The translations under genes were made by a program, and so were the position numbers. Below the pieces are notes generated by a model that ran no database searches, was not told the origin of the DNA, and saw nothing but the letters and a program-made list of their open reading frames with translations. A stretch of DNA of 14,342 nt, taken from positions 1 through 14,342 of the forward strand of contig NZ_JAGGQW010000058.1 in NCBI RefSeq assembly GCF_018613065.1, in the 5' to 3' direction. Position 1 is the stretch's first letter. Every line of letters begins with the position of its first letter. Source of the stretch: Bacillus sp. ISL-7 (GTDB lineage Bacteria; Bacillota; Bacilli; Bacillales_B; DSM-18226). Shown here in pieces: positions 1 to 6,614 of the stretch.

Positions 1-7
1 GTTACTT

Positions 8-427
8 TTACTCGTTTCTCTCCAGCCCCCTTTCCATCATTTCTAACTTTTTTAGTAATTCATTTTCAGCCCTCAACAATTGAATTTGAGCTTCTAATTT
101 TGCATTCTTTTCTTCTAAACTAAGCTCTCTTTTAATCGGTCTCCCAGAATGATCTTTACGTGTATCTCGAAGTCCCAATACTCCCGATTCATTATAAGCT
201 ACACGCCATCTATAAGCTGCTTTTTGTACCCTAACGATACCAATGATATCAACATCAAAACCATTCTCCTCAAAAATCTGCCGTGGTAATTTTCCATTCA
301 CACTTTCAGATATAAAAATCCTTTTAAATTCATCAGTGTAGGTAATTCCTTTTGTACTTACAGATTTGACATAAGGATTATTAGAAAGGATCTTTATTTC
401 TTTATCAGTGAAGAGTTTTTTTGACAT
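8..427 (-). CDS. IS3-family transposase OrfA (DNA-binding subunit)
   Basis: This 139-residue basic protein has the layout of IS3 OrfA proteins. A helix-turn-helix-like N-terminal half (about residues 30-95) is followed by a leucine-rich coiled coil (about 98-130, ending LLRAENELLKKLE), the dimerisation zipper typical of OrfA. In the family, OrfA binds the element ends, and a -1 frameshift fuses it to the DDE catalytic OrfB. Such a slip site is visible near the 3' end (AAAAAAG, 53-47), and the -1 frame stays open to base 1. ATG at 427 is the natural start, about 30 nt after a TATAAT box. No catalytic DDE residues are expected in this part. The exact IS name cannot be given without a database. 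Confidence 0.75.
   Translation of the reverse strand: MSKKLFTDKEIKILSNNPYVKSVSTKGITYTDEFKRIFISESVNGKLPRQIFEENGFDVDIIGIVRVQKAAYRWRVAYNESGVLGLRDTRKDHSGRPIKRELSLEEKNAKLEAQIQLLRAENELLKKLEMMERGLERNE
47..53 (-). other. A6G slippery heptamer for programmed -1 frameshift
   Basis: On the minus strand the orfA codons CTA-AAA-AAG contain A AAA AAG in exactly the phase needed for simultaneous -1 slippage. After a slip the reading frame stays open to the window edge, while the zero frame stops at 8-10, about 36 nt further on. In IS3 elements this type of site makes the OrfAB fusion transposase. The stimulatory structure, if any, would lie outside the window. Confidence 0.6.
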
Positions 428-473
428 AGGATTATTCTCCGATTCTTACAATTTTTATTCATTATACATAAAA

Positions 474-520
474 GTACCCGATAGGGCAGACCTTTTTTAA
501 GTGTCTACTCTATCGGGTAC
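474..520. repeat. Inverted repeat at the insertion-sequence end
   Basis: GTACCCGATAG (474-484) pairs perfectly with CTATCGGGTAC (510-520). The pairing continues inward with two mismatches to about 18 bp. On the minus strand the hairpin sits between the putative element end and the orfA promoter and is followed by TTTT, so it could block read-through from the SHAEG gene into the transposase. A hairpin of very similar sequence and layout lies at 14285-14330. Confidence 0.6.
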
Positions 521-581
521 AGTTTAATCTTCAGTTCGCCTTTTACTCATATTATCGTTTTTCTTAGTTATATTCGACTTA

Positions 582-2699
582 TTACTTAGCCAAAATCAAG
601 ATTTGATTTGGTCCTGTACGTTTTAATACAAAGTATCCTTTCTCTGCTTTTGTTGCAATTCCATCATCATTCGACCAGCAATATCCATGAGTTTCACAAG
701 TCCCATCATCTCGAACCAGTACTTGACCGATTAATCCGACAGCTACCCATTCCGGACGATTTACACGAGATATATACTCTTCATAAGGATTCCATTCTGG
801 ATTAAGCATAGGCTGCATTATTTTTCTTTCTGGAGTAATTACATTTCCTTCTCCGTCTTTTTGAGTTGGAATGGTGACTTCATGATATTTTCTCCGTCCC
901 CATTCATCAGTCAGGTATTTACCTTGCCACCGTAAGCCACCACTATTTCCAAGGAGACTTGGTGTTGCACTTGTTATTCCCAAAATAAATGAATCCTTTG
1001 AAGTGGCTTTTCGAATCTTGTCCTCTTTCGATACAGTAACAAAATAGCCAGCATCAATCGAGTTTCCATCGGCTGTTTCAAACATCTCTGCATAATCACC
1101 CGCAGGAGTTAAATAAGCTCCGTCAACGAACATATTACCGTTATTCAGAAGTTTTCCAACTAGGCCTGTAACATCATACGGTACTGCTCCGAAAGCTACA
1201 TTCCACGAATAAGTTGGGTCACCATCTACGTCGTTAACAGCGCCATTTTTGCCCATAATATGGGCTCCTTCGAAACCATTTGTTGAGGTAAGGAGACCTT
1301 CAGTATGAGATAACTCCCCACTGGCCACTGTACCTGATCCTTCGGCATGTGAAGAATTGCCACTTGCGCTTGTACTTGTTCCTTCGGCGTGTGAAGAATT
1401 ACCACTTGCGGTTGTACCGTTACCTTCGGCGTGTGAAGAATCGCCACTTGCCGTTGTACCTGATCCTTCGGCATGGGCCCCATTTGCATTTATACCTGTA
1501 CTTGTTCCTATACCCTCAGCATGCGAAGAATCCCCACTTGCGGTTGTGAAGCTACCTTCTGCATGTGAATTAGATCCACTTGCCGTTGTACTATTTCCTT
1601 CGGCATGGGCATTAATACCGGTGACCGTCGTTTGAGTATTCATTCCTTCGGTATGTGAATTAACTCCGTTTGCTGTTGTATTGTTCCCCTCCGCATGAGA
1701 AGAATCCCCATTGGCAGTTGTAAACGAACCTTCGCTATGAGAAAATCCTCCATTGGCTAGCGAGACGCCTTCCGCATGAGATGTCGGTCCCAAAGCTCTT
1801 GACTGGCCTTCGGCATGGGAAGAAAATCCACTTGCCGTAGTCTGAAATCCTTCGGCATGGGAGGCATCCCCGCTGGCAATTGTTCTAATTCCTTCTGCAT
1901 GAGAGACTATTCCGCTTGCTGTAGTAGAAGACCCTTCCGCATGAGCACTATCACCTTGTGCTAAAGTTGTGTTACCTTCTGCATGGGAGGCAAATCCGCT
2001 TGCTGTAGTAGAAGACCCTTCCGCATGAGCACTATCACCTTGTGCTAAAGTTGTGTTACCTTCTGCATGGGAGGCAAATCCACTTGCTGTAGTCTGAAAT
2101 CCTTCAGCATGGGAGTTATCTGCTTGAGCGAGAGTGGTGTTACCTTCTGCATGGGAGGCTTGTCCACTTGCGGTTGTACTTTGCCCTTCTGCGTGAGAAG
2201 CAAACCCACTGGCAGTTGTTCCAACGCCTTCCGCATGAGAAGCTCTTCCACTTGCTGTATTCCCTTCTCCTTCGGCATGGGAGGCAACTCCACTTGCTGT
2301 AGTTTGGATTCCTTCAGCATGGGCAGCTAGATTATTTGCTAATGTGAACCGTCCCTCACTGTGAGCCTCCTGACCACTAGCAATTGTATGGTTTCCCTCT
2401 GCGTGAGCATGTGCTCCACCGGCCGTCGTGGCATATCCTTCTGCGTGGGAAGCTACTCCATTGGCTGTGGTAGAGGTCCCTTCGGCGTGTGCCGTATCAA
2501 CGGTGGTGTTGGTAAGATAACCTTCTGTGTGGGAAGCATTCCCCCCCGCTGTTGTTGAGCTTCCTTCGGCATGGGAGGCTGTCCCATTGGTGATTGTATT
2601 TACCCCTTCCGCATGAGAAGCTGTCCCGTTGGCGATCGTATTTATCCCTTCCGCTTCTGAACAAACTCCAATTGGATTTTGATTACATTCATTGGCCAA
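582..2699 (-). CDS. SHAEG-repeat surface/appendage protein with peptidase G2 autocleavage domain
   Basis: This 705-residue protein starts at TTG (2699), supported by AAAAGGAGAG at 2718-2709 and the lack of a better ATG. Residues about 14-480 are about 32 copies of a 14-residue repeat of the form SHAEG-xxTTASG-xA, the repeat type of YadA-like trimeric adhesin heads, which fold as trimeric beta-rolls. From about residue 535 (DYAEMFE) to the end is a domain like peptidase G2 of phi29-type neck appendages, an intramolecular chaperone that cuts itself off after trimer assembly. The DYAE segment is the conserved acidic block. There is no signal peptide, membrane anchor or LPXTG motif, so release by lysis or assembly on a spore or phage particle is more likely than secretion. 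No other phage gene is adjacent. Family assignment is firm; location and ligand are unknown. Confidence 0.8.
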   Translation of the reverse strand: MANECNQNPIGVCSEAEGINTIANGTASHAEGVNTITNGTASHAEGSSTTAGGNASHTEGYLTNTTVDTAHAEGTSTTANGVASHAEGYATTAGGAHAHAEGNHTIASGQEAHSEGRFTLANNLAAHAEGIQTTASGVASHAEGEGNTASGRASHAEGVGTTASGFASHAEGQSTTASGQASHAEGNTTLAQADNSHAEGFQTTASGFASHAEGNTTLAQGDSAHAEGSSTTASGFASHAEGNTTLAQGDSAHAEGSSTTASGIVSHAEGIRTIASGDASHAEGFQTTASGFSSHAEGQSRALGPTSHAEGVSLANGGFSHSEGSFTTANGDSSHAEGNNTTANGVNSHTEGMNTQTTVTGINAHAEGNSTTASGSNSHAEGSFTTASGDSSHAEGIGTSTGINANGAHAEGSGTTASGDSSHAEGNGTTASGNSSHAEGTSTSASGNSSHAEGSGTVASGELSHTEGLLTSTNGFEGAHIMGKNGAVNDVDGDPTYSWNVAFGAVPYDVTGLVGKLLNNGNMFVDGAYLTPAGDYAEMFETADGNSIDAGYFVTVSKEDKIRKATSKDSFILGITSATPSLLGNSGGLRWQGKYLTDEWGRRKYHEVTIPTQKDGEGNVITPERKIMQPMLNPEWNPYEEYISRVNRPEWVAVGLIGQVLVRDDGTCETHGYCWSNDDGIATKAEKGYFVLKRTGPNQILILAK
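1911..2078. repeat. Two identical tandem 84-bp units inside the SHAEG gene
   Basis: Bases 1911-1994 and 1995-2078 are identical. Each unit encodes two 14-residue repeats (NTTLAQ-type plus SSTTASG-type). The surrounding repeats have diverged at many silent sites, so this pair is a recent in-frame duplication. A more diverged relative of the same unit follows at about 2101-2160. Confidence 0.9.
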
Positions 2700-2999
2700 A
2701 TTTTATTTCTCTCCTTTTATATAAAATAATTAAAAATTCGTTAAGAGTCTGAAAGAGTTTTAGATTCTCTCTCTTGTCTTTAAATTATGTTTTACCCACA
2801 CAATTGGCTTGGACAAATGGACCTCGATTCCTAGAATCTTACTCCATCGCAAAATGTTACTACGAGCCACGAAGTTATTGAAGTCACAAGAAGGTTGGTG
2901 GAAGCAGGGGATAAAAAAATTTTTTGTCCCTGATAACCATTGAATAAAAATACGTATTATTGTATATTTATAAATAATTATTGCAAAAGGAGATACAAA
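2700..2999. other. Gene-free interval with possible gene remnant
   Basis: This interval lies between the divergent SHAEG and acetyltransferase genes. Near the left edge is the SHAEG ribosome site (2718-2709). From about 2850 to 2932 the plus strand reads as a protein-like fragment (including TTSHEVIEVTRRLVEAGDKK), closed by stops and lacking a start, which suggests a decayed gene of unknown family. CAGGG at 2905-2909 and CCCTG at 2928-2932 flank A7/T6 runs and could form a weak hairpin. The last 60 bases are AT-rich and should hold the acetyltransferase promoter, but I cannot pick convincing -35/-10 boxes. Confidence 0.3.
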
Positions 3000-3455
3000 A
3001 TGGATATTTATCATGCAGTGACAAGTGATGTTAAAGATATTTATGATTTAGTCCAAATTTATGCTAAAAAAGGAATCGTATTGCCTCGTACGTATTTATC
3101 ACTCTATCAACATTTACAATGTTTGTATGTTATGAAAGAGGATAATAATATACTAGGGGTTGCAGGATTACATGTTTTAGGACAGGACCTGGCAGAGATA
3201 CGATCTTTGGTTGTTTCTCCCGATTATGCTGGAAAAGGTATTGGTCGCAAATTAGTAAATCGTATTATAAGTGATGCGCCGAAACTTGGAATTAGCCGTG
3301 TAATGTCTTTCACATACGAAACAGAGTTTTTCAAAAAATGTGGTTTTAAGATCGTAGCAAAGGAGACTTTGCCTGAAAAAGTGTGGGTGGATTGTATGAA
3401 TTGTCCTAAGTTGGATTGCTGTGATGAAGTCGCAATGATAAAGTATGTTGGGTAA
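3000..3455 (+). CDS. GNAT-family N-acetyltransferase
   Basis: This 151-residue protein spans a single GNAT domain. The acetyl-CoA pyrophosphate-binding segment is clear at about residues 68-85 (VVSPDYAGKGIGRKL, the R/Q-x-x-G-x-G/A signature). It is preceded by the LHVLGQDLAEIRSL strand and followed by the FFKKCGF motif typical of the fold's last third. The C-terminal stretch with four cysteines (DCMNCPKLDCCDE) resembles small N-acetylglutamate-synthase-like enzymes that acetylate amino acids, but the acceptor is not established. ATG at 3000 is chosen over the upstream in-frame TTG (2940) because AAAAGGAGA (2985-2993) sits just before it. A terminator-like hairpin follows, so the gene appears monocistronic. 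Confidence 0.85.
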   Translation: MDIYHAVTSDVKDIYDLVQIYAKKGIVLPRTYLSLYQHLQCLYVMKEDNNILGVAGLHVLGQDLAEIRSLVVSPDYAGKGIGRKLVNRIISDAPKLGISRVMSFTYETEFFKKCGFKIVAKETLPEKVWVDCMNCPKLDCCDEVAMIKYVG

Positions 3456-3506
3456 GGTGTCAGATAGGTTGCATACAGTGATATTAAACTTGGCAGTTTA
3501 CAAGAG

Positions 3507-3545
3507 AAATAGGAATGGCGCCATTATGTGGTGCCTATTTTCTTC
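3507..3545 (+). terminator. Probable intrinsic terminator after the acetyltransferase
   Basis: GGCGCC (3517-3522) pairs with GGTGCC (3530-3535) across a 7-nt loop with one G-U pair. AAATA and TATTT extend the stem after a 5-nt bulge, and a T-rich tract (TTTTCTTCGTTGTTT) follows. The bulge makes it weaker than the other terminators in this window. Confidence 0.45.
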
Positions 3546-3699
3546 GTTGTTTAGCAAAATGATAAATTCCTAGATTTGTAATTGTACAATGCGACGTGCG
3601 AGAAAAGACCCAAGTAAATAATTGGCACTGAGTTCATAAGGAAATCATATAAGAAAGAAAAAGTAATAGGCTAACTGTTCTTTTCTGAGGAGGGGAAAA

Positions 3700-3927
3700 A
3701 TGATATTCAAGGCAAAAGAAATAGCAGAAATGGGAGATCATATTCTTTTTAAGAATGGAATTAAAGGGATCGTTGAGAAAGTCAATGAAAATTCCGTCAT
3801 TGTGAATATAATCGAAAATATGACGGAAGGGGAGTTTGAAGGAAATAGAACCGTTGTGGCACATAAAAATTACAAGGTTTTGGTTGTGCATGATGTGAAA
3901 GCAAACGTCATATATACCCGATTTTAA
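3700..3927 (+). CDS. YkvS-like DUF2187 family small protein
   Basis: This 75-residue protein resembles B. subtilis YkvS (DUF2187). It has a small beta-rich core with GDHILFKNGIKGIVEKVNEN, then a strand with NSVIVNI, and ends RTVVAHKNYKV. Those segments are the family hallmark. Its biochemical role is unknown; the KOW/SH3-like look of the GIVEKV segment is only a resemblance. About 12 residues at the C-terminus (from VHDVKAN) extend past the usual end. ATG at 3700 is preceded by a strong ribosome site, GAGGAGGGG at 3688-3696. No neighbour hints at a pathway. Confidence 0.75.
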   Translation: MIFKAKEIAEMGDHILFKNGIKGIVEKVNENSVIVNIIENMTEGEFEGNRTVVAHKNYKVLVVHDVKANVIYTRF

Positions 3928-3969
3928 ATGAACTGATTCTTTTTTTGGACAATAATTCACCAGAGAAGA

Positions 3970-3992
3970 TAATGGGAGGATTTTGCCCATTA
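3970..3992. other. Perfect 7-bp hairpin downstream of the DUF2187 gene
   Basis: TAATGGG (3970-3976) and CCCATTA (3986-3992) are perfect inverted repeats around a 9-nt loop. No T-run follows on either strand, so it may be a weak terminator or mRNA 3'-end structure for the DUF2187 gene, or chance. Confidence 0.3.
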
Positions 3993-4048
3993 AAATTAAC
4001 AGTAAATTTATAACTATAAGAAAATTTTTCTGAAAATTCAATTTAAAT

Positions 4049-4077
4049 TTGAAATTGTAAGCGTTTTCTATTATAAT
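4049..4077 (+). promoter_or_regulatory. Sigma-A promoter with cre (CcpA) site in the spacer
   Basis: TTGAAA (4049-4054) and TATAAT (4072-4077) are separated by exactly 17 nt. The spacer contains TTGTAAGCGTTTTCT (4055-4069), which fits the Bacillus cre consensus WTGNAARCGNWWWCA except the last base. A CcpA dimer there would block RNA polymerase, so the transcript should be repressed by preferred sugars. Transcription would begin near 4084. No ordinary gene follows. Confidence 0.6.
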
Positions 4078-4083
4078 TAATAA

Positions 4084-4278
4084 TGGGTTGGATGGCATGC
4101 GTGGCCGTCAGCGTATCTGGCGTAGGTGGGGCCGATACTAGGGACAGATGTAGATTGTCCTTGTAGTAAAATACTTAACATCATTCGTTATATTATATGG
4201 AAAATCAAGGATGAAGGAGAATTATAAGAAAAACCCATATAAATGTACTGGATCGATTAAATCGCGATCCAGTTTTTT
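4084..4278 (+). ncRNA. Candidate CcpA-controlled small RNA, about 190 nt
   Basis: The interval runs from the predicted start point of the promoter at 4049-4077 to the T-run of a strong terminator. The first 70 bases (4085-4150) are clearly more GC-rich than the surroundings and have local pairing potential, such as GGACA/TGTCC at about 4141-4159. The only ATG near the start (4083) has no ribosome site and opens a 27-codon frame with no recognisable product. A ribosome-site-like AAGGAGA at about 4214-4220 has no ATG at a workable distance. It is either a small RNA or a promoter and terminator left after a gene was deleted. It matches no RNA family I recognise. Confidence 0.35.
4247..4278 (+). 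terminator. Strong intrinsic terminator
   Basis: ACTGGATCG (4247-4255) pairs perfectly with CGATCCAGT (4265-4273) around a 9-nt loop. The run of six T ends at 4278. It has no ordinary gene upstream, which supports a short transcript from the promoter at 4049-4077. Confidence 0.8.
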
Positions 4279-4432
4279 ATTTGAAATACGATCAATACTT
4301 CGTATATTTAGAAACGACTTTTACGACACCGTTCATTCTCTAAAATTTTAAGATATGAAATGAGAAACGCTTGAAATGATTTACCTCTAATTGTGGATCA
4401 TATTTGTTATGATTGCACTCGTCCATATAACA

Positions 4433-4480
4433 GCCCTTCTCAGCTTAAGCGTATGTACTCCACATTTATGCTGGAAGGGC
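4433..4480. other. Long hairpin in the gene-free region
   Basis: GCCCTTC plus CAGC (4433-4439, 4441-4444) pair with GCTG plus GAAGGGC (4470-4480), giving 11 bp with a single bulged base around a 25-nt loop. It is GC-rich against AT-rich flanks. Neither strand shows a T-run, so it is not a classical terminator. It lies about 36 nt past the stop of the small membrane protein gene on the minus strand and could be that mRNA's 3' structure, or a remnant of a mobile repeat. Confidence 0.4.
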
Positions 4481-4515
4481 CAAATATTTTAACTAGAGGA
4501 AACATTGAAAACTGT

Positions 4516-4686
4516 TCATCGTGTCATTCGTTGTATTTCATTCATTTTTTCGTTTTGTTCCATTTGATTTAATTTACTCCTTGTGTATCTATTGGAGAAA
4601 AATAACACTAGGATGAAAAAAATCAAGCATCCACCCATAATCAACAAGAAATATTGCAACCCTGAAACGAGAACTGAAAACTCCAT
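4516..4686 (-). CDS. Small single-span membrane protein, 56 residues
   Basis: ATG at 4686 is preceded by GAGGGGG (4699-4693) with a 6-nt gap, a convincing ribosome site. The frame runs 56 codons to TGA at 4518-4516. Residues about 11-30 form one strongly hydrophobic helix (YFLLIMGGCLIFFILVLFF). Then come a basic stretch (NRYTRSK) and a charged, Gln/Glu/Lys-rich tail that could be a short coiled coil. The positive-inside rule places the tail in the cytoplasm. The shape recalls small Bacillus membrane proteins such as the DUF4083 type, but I do not recognise a family. Hydrophobicity, charge pattern and ribosome site all favour a real gene despite its size. Confidence 0.6.
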   Translation of the reverse strand: MEFSVLVSGLQYFLLIMGGCLIFFILVLFFSNRYTRSKLNQMEQNEKMNEIQRMTR

Positions 4687-4808
4687 TCAAATCCCCCTCG
4701 TATAATGACTTGTCTTTTATATATTTCTATGAATATGAAAAAATACCTGCCATTAAAGCACAATAATGTAAAGGTATTTAAGTATTTATAAAGTTTACTT
4801 TTTGTAAT

Positions 4809-4862
4809 CTGTGTTAGATCTTGAATATCGGGAAATTTTAATGGCCTTCCTTGTTTGGCCAT
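4809..4862 (-). pseudogene. Possible N-terminal remnant of a phage terminase small subunit
   Basis: From ATG 4862 the minus strand encodes an 18-residue segment beginning MAKQGRPLKFPDIQDL. This resembles the N-termini of phage DNA-packaging (terminase small subunit-like) proteins, which often start with a GRPLKF-type segment followed by a helix. The frame then continues into low-complexity AT-rich sequence with no family character, and there is no ribosome site. At most it is a decayed fragment; chance similarity cannot be excluded over so few residues. Confidence 0.25.
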
Positions 4863-4908
4863 TAAATCTAGATATTTAAGTCAATTCATTTAGCCTCTTC
4901 GGAGTATT

Positions 4909-4987
4909 TTTACATTTCTTTGATCTTATTTACCTAATCCTTACAAAATTTCCATTAATGCTTAATGAATGCTAGTTAAACTATAAA
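4909..4987 (+). promoter_or_regulatory. Candidate Pho box and promoter of phoX
   Basis: Bacillus PhoP binds TT(A/T/C)ACA-like hexamers repeated every 11 bp. Here TTTACA (4909), TTTACC (4929) and CTTACA (4940) lie 20 and 11 bp apart, and TTAATG (4962) is in the same phase. A possible -10, TATAAA, is at 4982-4987. The pattern is weaker than at tatA (7698-7724), and the core is rather far from the -10, so treat it as suggestive. It fits the phosphatase gene that follows. Confidence 0.4.
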
Positions 4988-5026
4988 TAGATAGAAAAAG
5001 CATTTATGAGGAGGAATATATACATT

Positions 5027-6469
5027 ATGGAAAATCAAGTATCTAAAGATGGCATGAATCGACGAGATTTCTTAAAAGCGGGAGGAATGAGCACACTTGC
5101 AATTACGCTTGGATCAACCGGAGTGTTAACACTTGGTTCAAAAGCATTTGCGGATACTGCCAATAATCCAACCAGCGGTTTTGGCGGGTACGGTCCTTTG
5201 GTTCAGGATCCGAATGGAATTCTAGATCTTCCAAAGGGATTTCATTATAAGATTATTTCCGAAGAGGGCGGTCAGCTGACAAACGGCGGAAAAATCCCTG
5301 GAGCCTTTGATGGAATGGCAGCTTTTGAAGGACCTAACAATACAACCATTCTTGTTCGTAATCATGAATTGAGTCCAGGTGCAGCAAATCCGGTGATTGG
5401 AACCAAGCCTTATGATGCCGCAGCTGCAGGGGGGACAACTGCACTAGTTATTAGCCCAAATCGAAACGTCATCAAAGAATATGTAACCTCTTCAGGTACC
5501 ATTCGAAATTGTGCAGGAGGAGCGACACCTTGGGGGACGTGGCTGACTTGTGAAGAAACACGTACGTCGACACACGGATATGTCTTCGAAGTGGACCCGC
5601 AGCAGCCTGAGAATGAAATGTCCAGAACCCCAATTAAGGAAATGGGACGCTTTTCTCACGAAGCCTGTGCGATTGATCCGGCGACAGGATATGTTTACTT
5701 GACTGAGGATGCATCTCCAAGTTATTTCTATCGTTTTATCCCAAATGATACCACCCAACAGCCGGGTGCCCTGCAAAAAGGCGGCAAGCTTTATGCGGCG
5801 GCGATTGAAGAGGTAGCTGGCCCATCAGCAAGCACATTTAAAACAGGACAAACCTTTAAGATTGTCTGGAAGGAACTAGATCCCCATTTTTGCCGCGAGG
5901 ATGCCAAGGCACAAGGCTGTATTGAATTCAAAAAATTGGAGGGAGCGTTCTTCCAAGCGGGTGTGTTTTGGTTCGATGACAGCTCTGCCGGCGAAAAAAA
6001 TCTTGGACGCATTTACCGCTACATTCCAGGCACCAATACCTTGGAGCTTTTCTATGAGGCAACAGATGCAAAAGACATGGAATCTCCGGATAACATTGCT
6101 ATGACTCCATGGGGCGACCTTTGGTTCGTGGAAGATGGAGCAGGTGACGATCGACTTATGGGAATTACACCTGAAGGCAAAATCTATCCTTTTGCTCACA
6201 ATCGTCTCAATGGATCTGAAATGACAGGGCCTACCTTCTCGCCTGACGGAAACACGCTGTTTGTTAATATTCAAAGCCCAGGCAAAACCTTTGCGATCTG
6301 GGGTCCATTTGCCCGCAGTAACTCTGCCCGTGCAAGGGAAATGTCTTACGCTGCTCCTTCGAAAAATTTTGCACCACAGGTTTCTAGCAAGGTTGCCCAG
6401 TTTGCCGAGAGTCAAGGAATGTCGATTCTAGAAGCCGCAGCATTTGAGCGCCACGGACTGAAGATTTAA
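5027..6469 (+). CDS. phoX: Tat-exported PhoX-family alkaline phosphatase
   Basis: This 480-residue protein hydrolyses phosphate monoesters outside the membrane, using the Fe/Ca cofactors known for PhoX. Residues 1-42 are a twin-arginine signal: NRRDFLK at 11-17, a hydrophobic core, and AFA|D cleavage after about 42. PhoX family blocks follow in order: NHELSPG, GGATPWGTWLTCEE, MGRFSHEACAIDP, SPDNIAMTPWGDLWFVEDG and GPTFSPDGNTLFVNIQSPG. The length fits the shorter Gram-positive forms rather than the longer proteobacterial ones. The start is ATG 5027 after GAGGAGG (5008-5014); the in-frame ATG at 5006 overlaps that ribosome site and is rejected. It converges with tatC-tatA, which presumably exports it. 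The protein appears intact. Confidence 0.88.
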   Translation: MENQVSKDGMNRRDFLKAGGMSTLAITLGSTGVLTLGSKAFADTANNPTSGFGGYGPLVQDPNGILDLPKGFHYKIISEEGGQLTNGGKIPGAFDGMAAFEGPNNTTILVRNHELSPGAANPVIGTKPYDAAAAGGTTALVISPNRNVIKEYVTSSGTIRNCAGGATPWGTWLTCEETRTSTHGYVFEVDPQQPENEMSRTPIKEMGRFSHEACAIDPATGYVYLTEDASPSYFYRFIPNDTTQQPGALQKGGKLYAAAIEEVAGPSASTFKTGQTFKIVWKELDPHFCREDAKAQGCIEFKKLEGAFFQAGVFWFDDSSAGEKNLGRIYRYIPGTNTLELFYEATDAKDMESPDNIAMTPWGDLWFVEDGAGDDRLMGITPEGKIYPFAHNRLNGSEMTGPTFSPDGNTLFVNIQSPGKTFAIWGPFARSNSARAREMSYAAPSKNFAPQVSSKVAQFAESQGMSILEAAAFERHGLKI

Positions 6470-6487
6470 CCATTATATGAATCTATA

Positions 6488-6530
6488 AAAAGATGTAAAC
6501 CGGCCCTGTGTCTGGTTTACATCTTTTCTT
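6488..6530 (+). terminator. phoX intrinsic terminator
   Basis: AAAAGATGTAAACC (6488-6501) pairs perfectly over 14 bp with GGTTTACATCTTTT (6514-6527) around a 12-nt loop. A T-rich tail follows, starting 18 nt after the phoX stop. The outer A/T pairs also let it work in part on the minus strand, behind tatC. Confidence 0.88.
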
Positions 6531-6573
6531 TTTGACTTATGTAGTTGGATGGCTTGTTGATGGACCATTTCAT

Positions 6574-6605
6574 AAAAAAAAGTCTTAGCACATGGACTAA
6601 GACTT
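6574..6605 (-). terminator. tatC intrinsic terminator
   Basis: On the minus strand AAGTCTTAG (6605-6597) pairs with CTAAGACTT (6588-6580) across an 8-nt loop and runs into seven T (6580-6574). It begins 9 nt after the tatC stop. Confidence 0.88.
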
Positions 6606-6614
6606 CTTTATCAT

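Larger units (their letters stand above)
1..521 (-). mobile_element. Partial IS3-family insertion sequence, promoter-proximal end
   Basis: The block holds an OrfA-type transposase gene reading leftwards, with its promoter and a probable element end to the right. Read on the minus strand, the proposed end starts TGTACCC at 521, matching the 5'-TG usual for IS3 ends, and runs straight into an 11-bp inverted repeat (GTACCCGATAG). A TATAAT box follows at about 465-460, about 30 nt ahead of the orfA start at 427. The orfB half and the other end lie beyond base 1, so target-site duplication and completeness cannot be judged. The boundary at 521 is inferred from the repeat, not proven. Confidence 0.6.

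Noticed and set aside
608..2558. Several open frames on both strands inside the SHAEG gene
   Set aside because: They arise from the 42-bp repeat structure, have low-complexity products and lack ribosome sites.
800..2690. Regular repeats that could suggest a CRISPR array
   Set aside because: The repeats are contiguous 42-bp coding units with drift, no unique spacers and no cas genes.
2760..3014. 84-codon frame on the minus strand
   Set aside because: It overlaps the acetyltransferase start and promoter, has no ribosome site and no family character.
3634..4098. 154-codon frame on the minus strand
   Set aside because: Antisense to the DUF2187 gene and the cre promoter; its product is AT-driven hydrophobic sequence.
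4083..4168. 27-codon frame after the cre promoter
   Set aside because: Would be leaderless without a ribosome site and matches no family; left inside the small-RNA candidate.
4641..4862. 73-codon frame on the minus strand as a full gene
   Set aside because: Only the first 18 residues look protein-like, there is no ribosome site, and it overlaps the better-supported 56-residue gene.
5006..5026. Upstream ATG for phoX
   Set aside because: It overlaps the ribosome site GAGGAGG that serves ATG 5027.
5492..6415. Antisense frames within phoX
   Set aside because: Shadows of a well-conserved coding region; no ribosome sites or domains.
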